DNA of 64,000 nucleotides from contig NC_088202.1 in the NCBI RefSeq assembly GCF_037126465.1, positions 104,811,962 to 104,875,961 on the forward strand, in the 5' to 3' direction. The notes beneath the pieces are model-generated. The model worked only from the letters and a program-made list of their open reading frames with translations, had not been told where the DNA came from and did not search any database. Numbering within the stretch: position 1 is the first letter of the stretch; every line of letters begins with the position of its first letter. A program made the position numbers and the translations under genes. This document shows positions 12,046 to 25,800 of this stretch, piece after piece. Source of the stretch: Ornithodoros turicata (lineage: Eukaryota > Arthropoda > Arachnida > Ixodida > Argasidae).

Positions 12046-13674
12046 TAGGGTGGGGCAAGATGAGAGCGGGGCGAAATTTTTATTTTTCGTGTTTAAAAGA
12101 AAGCTAGCCATATAGGCACGTTCTCAGAGGTCTAGAGCTTCCGACCTGTAAATGCAGAACGTGCGTAGCCGAACTCAGAACAAGAAATTCAAAAATGCAG
12201 ATTGTCTCATCTTGCTCCAACCCTCGGGGCAAGATGAGACACGCCGTTGTAATGAAGTATACAAATTAGTTTTCGTAATGCAAGCAGACAGAGTAAAGCC
12301 CGTGGGCCCCTACACAACCCCCTCGAGAACACCGCCCATATGATGTGCAATAAAACCACGCAGAACCCAGTGATACTTTGCTCCATCGTCCCTTGCGAAC
12401 AAGGCACCGCCAGTCTGATGTGTCGCTGGTGGCTCGCTTATGCGTGCGCTTCTGCTTTGCGGGAAATATCCTAGAAACAGGAAAATTTGCTGGAAAATCC
12501 TAGACAATATGCACAAAAGAAATCTCTGAGAAACATGCATAAAGCCACCTAGACTTATCCGTTTCTAAATTACATTACATTTAAATTGGATTAAATTCAA
12601 CTGTGGCGTCTTGCCCCGTGCATACCATCGGATGCATTAAATTTTCTGTTCAACACCGGATAACTAAGAGTGCCCATATCTTGCATATACAGGGTGTCCA
12701 CGCTAAGTGTGAACAGATTTTTTAAAAATATATATAACACTTTTTCCAAGATGAAATCAATTGCAATATAGCATATGCTGAAGGGCACTCCTTAGCAGGG
12801 CATTAGCAAAGTCCAAAGGCAATGTCTTAATTAACTTTCATTAATTAACTTCGTAATTATAAAAGCTACAAAGTTGTCCCAATGAGAACATCTGTTCCTT
12901 TCGGTCACCTGATATCGTAGCAGTTTTCAGAACAAAAATCCGTTCGATAGATCGCCCGCGAAAAATTCGTGAAGGAACACCATTTTTTCCTTTATTTTGT
13001 TCATTGCGCTTCTTAGAAGACGCGTATTTCCTTCATCCCCAACGGGAGAGGGGGAAGGAGCACAGTGCCGCCTCATGCGTCGAAGATGAGCTTTAACTTG
13101 CGGAAGCAAAACAAAAACAAATGTATCGGGTGACTCTATCGGAACTGGCCTTATCTTGGGTTGCATTTTTCTGTTTCCTTTCAATCTTTTTCCAGGACGC
13201 GAGAGGCGATGGTGTGCTCTTTTAAAAAGTTAATTAATGAAAGTTAATTAAGACATTGCCTTTGGACTTTGCTAATGCCCTGCTAAGGAGTGCCCTTTAG
13301 CATATGCTATATTGCAATTGATTTCATCTTGGAAAAAGTGGATATATTTTTAAGAAATCTATTCACACTTAGCGTGGACACCCTGTATCTAGATGAATGA
13401 ATAAAGGAATAGCTACGAAACGCTGCTGCACAGATAAGAAAAAAAAAAAAGAAAGGACTACAGAAAATCGCGCTTTTTTGCAGGTCTTTACATTTCCGGT
13501 TTAACCGGTTTTTGCTCTTCAACGCATACACCAATCCGGACAATTCTCACGTGCAATAAAGCGGACATGAAGTTTGAAGCGCCTGGAGCAAAGAGTCTGA
13601 CAGGCAGCTTCGAGCAAAAAATGTCGAGTCTTTCCCAGTATCTCATCTTCCCCCACCTTACCCTACTTCCAAGG
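12046..13674. mobile_element. Candidate non-autonomous DNA element enclosing a fold-back MITE
   Basis: The left end reads TAGGGTGGGGCAAGATGAGA. The right end, on the opposite strand, reads TAGGGTAAGGTGGGGGAAGA and then TGAGA, an imperfect inverted repeat with a few inserted bases. The GGGGCAAGATGAGAC core also recurs internally at about 12228. No coding region is seen. The fold-back element 12688-13387 is nested inside. Confidence 0.45.
12688..13387. mobile_element. Fold-back MITE with about 165-bp inverted arms (TACAGGGTGT family)
   Basis: The left arm starts TACAGGGTGTCCACGCTAAG and runs to about 12853. The right arm, 13222-13387, is its near-perfect reverse complement and ends GGACACCCTGTA. 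The TA ends are those expected for Tc1/mariner-type target duplication. The internal spacer of about 370 bp has no conserved frame. Confidence 0.85.
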
Positions 13675-13791
13675 CTTTTGTTTCTTCAATCTTTCAGCAT
13701 CATAGCCCTGAACCCTGTCGACGATACTTCGGATTTGAATCTATGACTTCAGGTCCAGTGCTACGAGGACCCACAGACGATCTACAATGTG

Positions 13792-13797
13792 TTTATT
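13792..13797 (-). terminator. Poly(A) signal of the minus-strand M1 gene
   Basis: TTTATT on the plus strand (AATAAA on the minus strand) lies 14 nt after the stop codon. Confidence 0.6.
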
Positions 13798-13810
13798 TAT
13801 AAAAGCTATT

Positions 13811-16800
13811 CTAGCTAGCGTCGTCTTCCGTGACCGCAGAAAAATTACTGCTTAACCTCTGGTCGTCCAGGATGAATTCGGTGACGTCTCGCTTGAGCCA
13901 ACGTGCAATGGCATCGTAGTGATCGGACATCCACTTTATGTTGGTTTGTGCTTTGCGCTCGATCCGCTGGAAAGCCAATTGTACACCCTTGAATACCATA
14001 GTGCCTTCGTTGTACAGTGAGTTCACCTGCGAAATACACCAGTTGTCGAACCTCAAGTTATGCATTTCACACGCTAAGTTACATCGGACCATAAACGACT
14101 ACGAAGACCTACATTGGACAATTCTGTAACGGTGTTAATGTTGTTGAAGACAGCAAACAAGATATCCGTGAATCTCTTCGGGTGCCTTGAAATATGAAGT
14201 ATCTCTTTTGTTTTCCCTGTCATGTTCAGAACGTGCTTCGCTTACAATTTCTTGAGTGACTTCCAGTTGTCGAGAAGGAAGTCCATAGCGACAGTTTTTC
14301 CGAAACTATTGCGATTTGTAACTTCGCTGAAGATTCGTGGTACAAGGTTGAAATGTCGAGATGAGAATTCGTGCAGATATCTGCGTGTGCAAAAGCATCT
14401 GGTTGGAAACACGAACGTACAAAGACTATAGCGTGTGTTGTTAACGGCAGAGTATTCACTTGTTGTGAACACACCTGTAAATGGTCGAACGAGACTGCGA
14501 GCACCCAAGGGCTATTATGATGTTGGTTCTTTCTGTAGGGCTGCTTACATACTTGAGCCGGTTGTACAGGAACTGCCACACGCTCATTCCACCGTCTTCG
14601 ACCACCGTACAGAACACAGTCACTTGATGTTCAGGCAATAATCTACCGAACGTATAAATGCGTGTGTGTATATGTATGGCAGGGAAAGAGCGAGAGAGAG
14701 AGCCATATTGGCTATCAGATATCTATTGTGTTCTTGAGCAAGAGAGGGTCGTGAGCATGGTTACTTCAAGGACGACTCCGCTTTGGAGCGGTAATAGCTA
14801 TACGACAATGCACTCTCTGCAATTTAATAACCACGGTCTTGGGTTAAATTTTTCGGTGGAACTAAAAGCGATACAAGTATTTTATGGGGATTATATCCTT
14901 CACAAGATGTCGCATACATTTTTTGCGTAAGAAACTTATGCAACAAAACGCTTCGCCAGGATACAACAGCATACAATCTGCGCGGAAATATAGCCGTAAC
15001 ACAGCTTTTTAGTGACTTATTAGTGAACGCGATTAACAGCACTACAAACAAACAAAAACAACACCACGTGGAACGTCACTTATATTGAAGCGCAATGTGT
15101 GTGGAACCAAGAGCTGTAATTGGATGTGTAGTTGTTCACACCACGCTTGACTTCTCTGTATCAAGTACACTACCTCCATAGAAACTACTCGGCCCATTCA
15201 CTTACTGCATACATTGTGACCAGTTACGGGTATTTTACGCACTTCCCTGTATTAACGCTCCTGATTTCATCCATGAGATTGACATGACTCACGATTTAGC
15301 AGCGAACTGGCTAGACTTGTACAGCTCGAAGGCGTGCCTGGCTTCTATCACGCACGGACCGTACCTGTACCTGCATGCCCACTCGTAGTGCAACGTGCGT
15401 AGCTGCCTAACGGAATGAATGTCACAAAGGAATACAAAAGTGAACAGTATACACGTGTGAACTGTTGGACGTTGTATTCACTGACCTTTTCGCACTCTCT
15501 TCGGCGATAAATGACCACTTGAAGCTGTGAATGTGATGGATCAGAAGTCGAGTTACAAACAACTGAAAGAGAAATCAGGAGCTCCGTACAACATGCGCGG
15601 TTTCACACAGGTAACAGGCGGTTTTCACAGGTATCATGGAATACCTTCCATTTCTCCGCGACATCACCAGCGGAAAGCATAGCTTCGACATAATGCCAGC
15701 GTTTGGAGGCTGTCAGCCACGGGAGTAGTTCTTTTTCCTTACGTAAGTACTCAGTGGCGTGGAGGGCAGTGCCATAGGGGACGAGGCCCTCGCTGGAACG
15801 ATTTTAAAGAACGAAGAACAACAATCGAAATGAAGTCTTAAAACTAGAAGGCCACTGCCTGAAAGAGGCCTTTACCGCAACAGACAATTATTAGAGAGTT
15901 TTAGTACATCGTACGCAAAGGCGATAGCGTACGCAACAGATAGCGTTGGTGATCCTGCGCATTCCGCGAAGCTCTGTCTCTTATGGGCGTGCGCAGAACC
16001 ATCAACGCTATCGATTACGTACGCAAAGGTGATAGCGTACGATGTACTAAACCTCTCTATTATCATAAACGATGCGGAGCACACCGGGTGTTTCACGAAA
16101 ATCCCCCAGCTGAATAATGCAGAAACGGCTGACGCCACCGAATTACTTTCAGTTTGGTAAACGTCCTTGAGACATTGGCCAACAGATGACCAGTGAGTGT
16201 CTAATTGGCATACACTCATAGATTAATTAAAAATTCTAAATTTGAAGTTTTTCTTCGGATGCTTTTGGCACCTGTGCCGTGGCGACCAAGACCTGCAAAC
16301 AAAAAGAAGAAGAAAAAAAAGAAAGAAAGAAACGCGTCGACACTGAGTTTTCGAGTAATTAATTGGTTTCTGTTTACATTTTTCTTTTTTGCGCGGAGTA
16401 GAGCAGCAATGCGCTCTACGGCTCAGCTATGAGGTTCTTCATTGCATGTCCATCTCCATCTTACGATTCATACTCGAGTGAAATGAGTTTGTGCCCTTGA
16501 AAACACGAGCTTGCAATTTGCATGACGTTATAAGCAACTAACTTCGGGAAATATCAACTTCGAAAAATATAACCAGTGTCTGAAATGGTTATGCCTCCTC
16601 AGTCTGCACGAATGTAAATATCGAAAACACGGAACCCCGCGCGAGCGCAAAGCGTTTCTGCTGTCTTACGGGACAATGCAGTGCTGTAATATAGTAATGT
16701 CCGAAATGGATATTTCTCTCCATTCAATTTCTGGCCACTTTGGTTCGTTAACCTCCATCACTTGCTTAGTGTGTCATAACCCTAAAAGCCGATACTCTAC

Positions 16801-19800
16801 AACCAACTACGAAGTGAGTTGCTTCTATAATGCACACGTATACGGGTCGCTGTTAGAGGCTGCAGGTAGACTAAGCCCAGAAGCTAAGCTAAGCTAAGTC
16901 CAGAAGTGTTCCGTTCTGACTAATCTGCCGATACAGCTGTGCAGTGAAGTGCGGCTCTCCTCTGTCGTTGCCATAGCTCACTCACCTTGCTAGGTCATAG
17001 AGGTCGTCCAAGATTCGTGCCCTGTTCATCATGCGAATGTTCTGCAGACAGGATAATGAACGCTTGATGAGGATTCGTCCAATCCGCATCAGATTGTATC
17101 TCAAGAAATTGCACTGTTCAAGGGCACAACGGATGTGCTACTAATTCATTCCCGGCGATAGATCAAGACAGTTCCATTGGGCTTAAGGGATTCCACTAAA
17201 GATCGGGGCAACCCCTGGAGCGCGGACTTTCATGCAATGCAGGCACACTTTCTCATAAATTAACGGTAGGAATGCTTTTGGAAATCGCGCGGTCTGGAGT
17301 GGTCTTGTGTGGCATGGCCTCTCTCTCATTGGTCTGATGTTCGATGACGTCACAGCTGACGGGATGCTCGTCTGTGGAGAGTTCACTCGTCACTTATGTG
17401 TTGATACTTTTGAAATTAATGTGTAACCTGTTGCCGTCATCATATATCATCTACACAGAAAAAGAAAGAAAGAAAACAATAAGCTTCTGGGGAAATGGGA
17501 ACCTTCAAAGTATCACGAAGCCCCCTGACACTCCGGCACACTCAATGCCTTTCTACAGGAGTACTCTTACCGGGACGGCGTTTGTGTCCATTGACACACG
17601 AAAATGGATATCCTCATTTTAGATTACCAGCCAACCCATCCGAAAAGGCGCAGCATCGAATGCAGCATCCGCCGATGATTAGCTAATCACAATTATTTAG
17701 CACAAAAATTTCGATCAGTCGTTAAAATAGTTTTAAAAACTTACAGGGGCTTTACCGTGTCTTGTTCGAGTGATAATAAATTCAAATAATGTCACGCCCA
17801 AAATGCCGCGTGTGCAGTGACAAGAAAGGGATACATGGACTGGACAAGTTATGAGAAGACAATTTAGGTGACGTGCGTGGGCAGAAACACAATGGTGAAG
17901 TCTTCGCCCGTATCGCTGAGGCATTGAGCAATTCCGGAGTGCGCGAAAAGATACATTAAAGCCAGATCGCCATTGTCGTGTGTCAGCGGCACGAACTCCT
18001 TTCCCTATGGGGCCCTTCAAAACCGCAAAGGAGTCCTACTTCAAAGGAGTTATAGCCTGTCCGTGTGCCACAGGTATTAAATATGGTTTGTAGCACTTTG
18101 ATACATGCGGCTCATTGCATGCACTACCCTGGTTGGCGCGATACAAACCCTTCGCGGCGTCGAGCTGTAACATCAGAGGAAAGACAACATAGGCTGTTTC
18201 TATTCTTCCTGGTACACCACAGGATAGTAGAAAGGACCGCATAATAATAACAGCTACTGTACAACAGACTCACGTTGTGGTAAGTGTTCAGCTCCATGAC
18301 TATAAGGTTCCAGTTTCGCACGTCGTAATTCACACGGTAATAGCCGAATCCTCCAACGTTCAAGATCACCCAATCATCATCCTTCGGATGGTCTGGAAGA
18401 TTGGCTTAAACAGATAGGCTTAAGATATAGTCACTACACAAACTTTTCAGGGCTATCTCCAATATGCAAGGACGTGTTATGTTGTTAACTATCAATAGAG
18501 AGCTTTAGCACGCCGTGTTTTAAGAAGCTGACTGCTTCATACTTTTGCAGTATGCATTCCTGCCGGTCGGACCAGCGTAAACTAGTCTGTCGTTTTACAG
18601 CATAGTAGGTTTACAGCATAGTTGGTAAATGCTATTGATCCATCGACTGCTAAAGCTCCACTACATCACTGAAACGCACTAAAGGTGCGCTGTGTATCTT
18701 TAAGTAATGATGAGTGCGGTGCGGGTATACCAGCGGGTACCCGCGCAAGTTTGTTCTTCGCGGGTTTGTCTTTCGCGGGTTGCGGGTAAGGCGCGGGTAG
18801 ACACAAACTGCCTCCGCGGATTATGCGGGTATACCCGCAATATCCGCAGGGCAAAGCCAACCCGTCGGCTTTTGGTGTACGGCCCGATCCATTGCGAATA
18901 TTTGACCCAAAATACTTTCCAAGACGTTCCATATCCAGACCCTCCGTGGTGCGTGAGATGATGACAGCTTTGTCATTTACTGGAACTGCGATCTATGTGA
19001 GAGAGGGAGTGCCAGGGTCCAGCTGATTCAGAGACCCGGAGAGTGCGACTCGAGAGGGTTAGTTGTGTGTGCAATGAAGACTGTGGTAGGGTATCGCCCG
19101 TATCGCCCTTGGCGATGAATCTCATCACCCTTCAACCCTTCATCATCTCAAAATAAAGTTGTTGTTGTTGCTGTTGTCACTCTGACTGTTTGCCACATAG
19201 GGCTAATCATAGGGTCATCTTTCGATACCACGGCTGGTACGCTTCGCGTTAGTAAGCTGGCAACCATGTCAGCAGACGCCACCGTTGGAGAAGTGGCTCG
19301 CTAACGGACAGTATTCCCAGCATCGATAAATCTGTGGTATAACTAAACATGGTATAACTGAAACATGCGTACGCATTGGGCTGCGGGTACATTGGCGGGT
19401 ATGCGGGTACGCTTCGCTATGTGCGCGTTGCACCAATGACATTGCTGCGGTGCGGTTGCGGGTACGAATTTTCATACCCGCACTCCTCCCTATCTAAGCA
19501 TACCTTCAGCTGACGTCAACCAGAAAACCGTGCTCTTATTTTCGAATTCCATTCTCTCGCCAATGGTGTACGTGACTGGAATTTCCCACAATGCGTTGGA
19601 CCCGCTAAGCAGGGTGAAGAATACGTTAGTAGGTAAGTGAGCACGTGCCATATGTAGCAACCTCTGCTTACTTGCCACGATAAGGTGTTTGAGAGATCAC
19701 AGCCATCCCCTTGCCATACGTTCTATGAAGTGTCACAAGAGGGAAGCCGGCGTTGTGAGTCCAGGAAAGGGCGAGAGAACCGTCAGGTATGGTGTTGACG

Positions 19801-22800
19801 TTCGGCTGTGATACCTGAAGCAGATATGCACTGTACAGGGTGGAAACTGCTCCTGGTGCTGCTAGTTTTCCTGCTGATCGTTATATCGTAATTTTTAATC
19901 TTGGTTTAGTAGCATTTTATTCCAATGTCAACAAGTTTCATCTCCCTTTATAAAACAACCCTTCGTCACTTCGTTTAATCCAAATGCCCAAATTTTAACC
20001 CATGATTCACAAGTTTTAAGCCATCAATATCGTCCATCACAGTAAGCGAAAGGACCGAGTGTAAACTAACGGGAATGGATTGGTGATTCCGGTTTTGAGA
20101 GCGACACGAGGTTGTTGATAAGCTACGGTTCGTACGTGATGCTCAAGTGCCGCAACATATGTTATTTTGCGAGACCCGTGCTTGTATACTGTAACGTAAT
20201 ACCCTAGGCACACGGCAAATTTAATGCATTAAACGGAAAGGCATTAACTTCACCTCCTAACCAACCATCAGGTGAAGTTAATGCCATTCCGTTTAATGCA
20301 TTAAGTTTGCCCTGTGGCAAGGGTATCAGTGAGCATTTGGTGGGACTGGTATGTATTCTGGACGGACATCAGGGGAACATCGACAGACGAGCCTCTGTAT
20401 GGAAAGTATGTCTGAAAACGTAGGGAGAACCTCAGTCGGTGATGGGATTCGGTTCCGCACCCTCCATGTGCTACTGCCACGTCTCTAAAACAAAATTGAA
20501 GCATCCACCACCAACGAACATGGCCCTACTGCTGGTCTACCATGTGCTAGAGGTGCCGTGAACGGCCAATGAACAGGAGGAGGAGGAGGAGGAGTGTCGT
20601 TGGGAGGAACCCGAGAGGTCTGCCTGCCTGATTAGGCGGCATGTTTCTCGGGAAGGGAAAGGTGGTGGAGAGGAGGAGAGGAAAGGGTGAAGTGGAAGAC
20701 CGAGCGGAATCCGCTCGGGGGGAGGATAGCTGCGTCCATGGGCCGACTTCAGGGGAACTGTGCCGGCATACGCCTATTACACATCTGAGGGAAACCCAGG
20801 AAAAACCCCAGACGGCACAGCCGGCCCGCGGATTCGAACCGCGGACCTCCCAGTCTCCAAGCGCACGCGTTACCGCTGCGCCACCGGAGCTGGTGCCAAT
20901 GAACAGGTAGGCGCTCATAAGGGATTCATCGCGTTAGGGCTCTTACGTCATCGGCAGTGGATATATCGGCTACGTCCTTCTCAGTGTGTGGTTGTCTCCG
21001 TGTTAGTTGCTGTGATGGCATGATAACCTTGTAAACCTTCCTTCTAGACCATATCGGCACGACTAACCTACCAATAGACTCGGAAAATTGCGAGTAAAAG
21101 TTTCGAAGGGCGACAAGTGCTACATAGCTTGGACTGATCCCTCTGGTTTGAACTGTAGCGGACTGCATGGAGTTTCGCGGGATAATATTTATTAATCGCG
21201 GATAACAATTACAGCATCGGGATTAAAAATTACGGCAAAACGATTAAACGCAGCAGGAAAATCCGTATTTTTTGCTGGACTAGACTGTGTTACGTACGTT
21301 CGTCAGCTCCACCCACAACTCATCTTGTGAAATCGTGCTGTACTTCCGCGAATTAAGCAATACCTACAAAAGGACATACGTGATGGTGTATAATAAGCGA
21401 ATACGAGAAATATGGACTCAGTCTTATAGTGTCGAATTCACTAATCGCCGGAACTTAAACGTCACGCTATGTTTTCCATTTTCGTCTTTTTTCTTTTTTT
21501 GCATTCAAAAGGTGGTTTTGTTTAAAAGACGTAGAATGAATTCTAAACGGTGTTTGTCGCATCAAATTTCCATGCGAGGAATGACGTAAAAGGATACTGC
21601 CTTCGGTACTGCATATGGGACATGCCCGAAGCAAACTAACACAATGTCTAAATGTTAAAGATGTTAAAGGCAATTTCTATCTTACCTTCAATCTGCTCCG
21701 AATAAAGTGTGGCGGTAAGATGGAATGAAACATGCGAAGCAGTAGTAGTGCCTGAAAAGGCCATGGGATAATATCTTAAGCAACCAGCATTCTTAATGAA
21801 TGCTTCACCTTCTGAGATGCAAAACTCTCGAATGCGTGGTGATGAGCGACATGCGCGCCAAATGTGAGCGGATAGGTTGAATGGACGGCCTCTTTCGCAA
21901 GCAGCTGATGCATCTTGAGCTCCAGCGTTTCTTCATCCTGTGTCGTCAACAAATCTGTGAAAGCGCGAATAGAGGACAGTACCGTATACAATTGCCATGA
22001 TAGCATGTTGGTACCTTTAGCATGTCAAGTCCATCGTCCCCTCTCAGATCGTAACTGATGAATTCACACAATGAATCTTCCAGCCAAAAGTCTTTCGATG
22101 AACTGAAGCTTGTAATCCCACCTATCCACTAAGAAAGCGGACAATGATTTACCGCCCCCAACTGATCGCCGGATTATTGCGGATAACGTATCGGTCAAAA
22201 CGTTTGAATAGCTCTAGCAGTGTCAAAAGTTTACAAATGCCTGAAAAGACAGTGTTGTGCTCCACTGTGTGGAGAAGCGTCAAGTCGTATCGGCGCCAAA
22301 GCATTACACACACACGCATCAGCACGTCCTACGAAACGACCGCATACGCTGTCTCGTGATATTCGGAACAGTCTGCCCGGATGTCCCAGTTTCGACGCGT
22401 GATTTACTGTCTCAGAAGTGCACTTGCATATATCCTATGCAGTTCTACGATGTTTGTGTTCGCAAAATATTTCGATCAAGTAGTACGCGTGATATGACTA
22501 GCGCGGTTCATTCTTTTCAAAAGGTACTCTCTGTAATTCGTAAGTTGCACAGGACAACCGAAGTTGGACATTTATTGTTGTCACTTAATATAAACCTTTA
22601 AGTCTGACTGCAATAATTATAGATGCCGATAGACACACCCCATATGACAGCAGCACAAAGCCCTAGCCAAGATTGATTCTTCATTGCGTTACGTGTTCAT
22701 CATTCAGCAACACATATCTCTTAACTGTCTCGTACTTCCACCACCGTCCACTACAAAGTGGTCTCCACTGGTTCAGCTGAAATCCAATTTCAACTGAATT

Positions 22801-25800
22801 TCAACTCTCCGCACCAATTTTCGTTGGGGTTTGGCCTAACAGCTCCACCGCCTCCAACCGCCCCCTAGATCACACCCCTGGGTGTGCCACAGGAAGAATA
22901 TTGCTGGTGTCTACTAGTGCTTCATATGCACGTGCATATGTCTTATCCCATGCAGTGATAATACTACTTCCACGCGGTAATATCAGAGAGCATCAATTTC
23001 TCAGGCTTTCACCTTCAGAGGTGAAAAAAAAAAAAAATAGCAGTTGGGCTAAAAAATAGCACTCTACTTTTACACCGCCAGTTCGTACCAGGCATCAAAC
23101 TCGAAAACTCAGATCTAACAACATGTTATTATGTAAGTACCTGTTTCAGTATAGACATCGATATCATCATCTCACTTTGTTCTGATGCTTTCGCGTCTAG
23201 TACTGTACTTGGGAGAACCACAATGCCGAAGCTCTGCTGAGCATCAATGTTTGTAGGTGGTACAACGATATCTGCGAGTAAAGATTAGTTTACGAAATGG
23301 CCAGGGCCCAAGTACCGAAAAGTACAAAAAGCGACAAAAAGTCAGGCGATTTAAAAGGGGAGTAATTGCTTCTCAAACGACACTTTTTTTCTCTGCTGAG
23401 AGAGTACGTTCCTGTCTTACCAAGTTTCGGCAAAGGATAGCGCTCGGCGAAGTACTTTTCAAAATTCTGCAAGCATGTAATTGCATATCGAAGACAAATC
23501 TCAGCTTTGTGGCTGCTTGCGTTTTCGGTCCATACTTTTACCTGCGTAGAAGTGAATTTTGCTTGGGTCAAGCTTACATCGTACCGACGCCTACGTACGA
23601 TTCCCTTCGCGATGTGAGAGAAATCTGTGACCGCCACTCCAAGAAGGTATGTCGGGATCGGTGGTGTTCGCAGGAAAACGTCGTTGACATAGTTGACGTG
23701 GGTGCTGTTGATTATGAACAAAGGTGAGCAAACGTTCGCATTATGCAGGCGAGAAATATGTCGGGATGAGAAAAGAGAATCAGCTTCTGGATGACTGCAA
23801 TTGACGGTTCCCGCCCTCAATTACCGAGGTTGGCCGCAACTTACACAGTTCGACGGAACCCGTGATGCAGGTTTCAAGCAACCTACAACTACCATCGTTA
23901 GTACTTGAGCCTACAACTATACATATGTACTTGCGTAGAGGTGTGGGGAAGGTCCAGCAACTCGAGAGCAGCAGGACATGCGCAGGGCTTTTATCTTGGG
24001 GGTGTTGGAATTTCGTAGAGACAGACGATTGTGGATGGAGAGACGATGGCTCATGACGCGCACCAGGTGGCTAGTGGCGTATATATTTACATAAATTGTT
24101 CCAAAGTTTCAGGAGGAGTGTATTGGAAATCTCTTTGGGGGATATCTGTGGCGCACACTCCACGTACGCTACACCATGCTTGGCTGCCGCCCAACGATGT
24201 GAGAACTATACGATAATGAGCGACGCCACAGTTTTAGGTTCATAGTCAATTTTTTGTCCACTTGAGGGCGTGCAAAGGTGAGTGTTCTTCTCTTGAAAGG
24301 CTCCTGGGGAAAACCACTTTCCTTACATAAGGCTAAAATATCAAGCAATGTTGTCCAGGAGTTCAACGCCGACCCAAGACTTCAGCCACTTCGTGGCATG
24401 GGATAGTTCATTGCATACGTTAGGAGGACACCATTCGTATGCCGGAAACGAAATCACCAAGAAATAATTCACGCCTGAGGAGATAGACATTTTCATCGTT
24501 ATTGACGTGAAGCCCTCTACCAATAAGCACGATGCACAATGAGGTCGATAGCTGTTCAACATAACGTACGTTAATTAGGGCGATTCACTGTTCTACGGAA
24601 CACGTATTTTATATCGAAATGTACTTCGTGGTATCAAAGCCGTTAGCATACCTTACTTCCATTCTCAGTATTGGCATATTAGAGATGCTGTTCAGATCCT
24701 TCCGTCGAAGAACCTGAACATCGAATGTTGTCCTAAACGTCGGATCGTCGAAGCATGGGAACAAGTGGCGAGCGTATCGCGTCTTCATGTGCGTCAGGGC
24801 TATCCAACTGAAGAAAATGTATTTTGTAAAAGCGATATACAGTTATAAACAAAACGGATTAGAGGCAGTGCTTGCCTTTTTGTGCCATTTTTCGTTGTGT
24901 ACGTAGCCTTATGAAATCCAATGGCATCAGTAGACAGTACTCCCACGAAAGTAAACGACAAATTGTACGTGGCGTTCGGTGTGAGGCCTGTTACGAGTTT
25001 GAGAGCCAGGACCTGAGAAGAACTGTTCAGCACTATTTTCTTGACGAGCTGTTCCTCCAGGTGAACAGTGCCATTCTTGGTGACATTCTTTGTAATGTGC
25101 GCAGTGTTCACCTGCAAACATTGCACCTGTCATTAGGGTGGCCCACGCCGAGGCAAAAAGTATGGTTCCTCACCTGAATCCCCGCAGCATGCAGAATAAT
25201 CCTACGAGTCTCCTCCACACATAATATCTGAATGTGCACCATGCCGCTGAACGCAGAATGCGAATCGTCCTTGTGCGGATGTAAAAGCAAATGGTAATGT
25301 TGCGGTACGATGTCCCCTGGCAGGGATGACGACTGAGGCATGTAGTCTTCACCTTCATTTCTTTGAGTGGCCAGAGTTTTTTCTTTGCTTACGAGAGTGC
25401 TGCTTTCAAATGTTCCCTCCTTGTCAGTTTCTGCTACGCGGGCTGCCTTGTTGTTGTCTTCCTTGAGTTTGCTGTGCTTCTTGTGGACAATAGGCAGGGT
25501 TCGATTATGCGTAAATATAGTAGTAATTGCAGAAGATGGGACCTGGGAGAAGACGTGAACATTTGTACTTCGAAAGTACCTGCGGGCGTCGCTTTATTAA
25601 CGAACACTATACACTGCGAAAATCTAAGTTGAATGTAGGCTATACATATAGACATGCAGTTCATAAAGTTTCCGCATTACGTTCGACGTTAGTGCGCACT
25701 AATTGCAGCGGACCTGTTCACACTGTATGACTAGCACTTCGAAATTTTCTAATTTTGTTACCTCCGAAACAATGCAAGTGTTTGCCTCCCATTGTGTGAA

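Noticed and set aside
17883..18020. Open minus-strand stretch (PLTHDNGDLALMYLFAHSG) in an intron
   Set aside because: It reads well but does not match M1, and the correct next exon (17041-16986) joins in phase without it.
18139..18174. Possible exon LDAAKGLYRANQ with acceptor and donor
   Set aside because: It superficially resembles the NRAQ segment, but the true NRA(R/Q) exon at 16986-17041 has the right length and phase.
23257..23727. 156-codon plus-strand frame
   Set aside because: Antisense shadow of three M1 exons on the minus strand.
24169..24562. Two adjacent minus-strand frames inside an M1 intron
   Set aside because: They could be a retroelement relic, but no motif could be assigned and the M1 exons on both sides join in phase without them.
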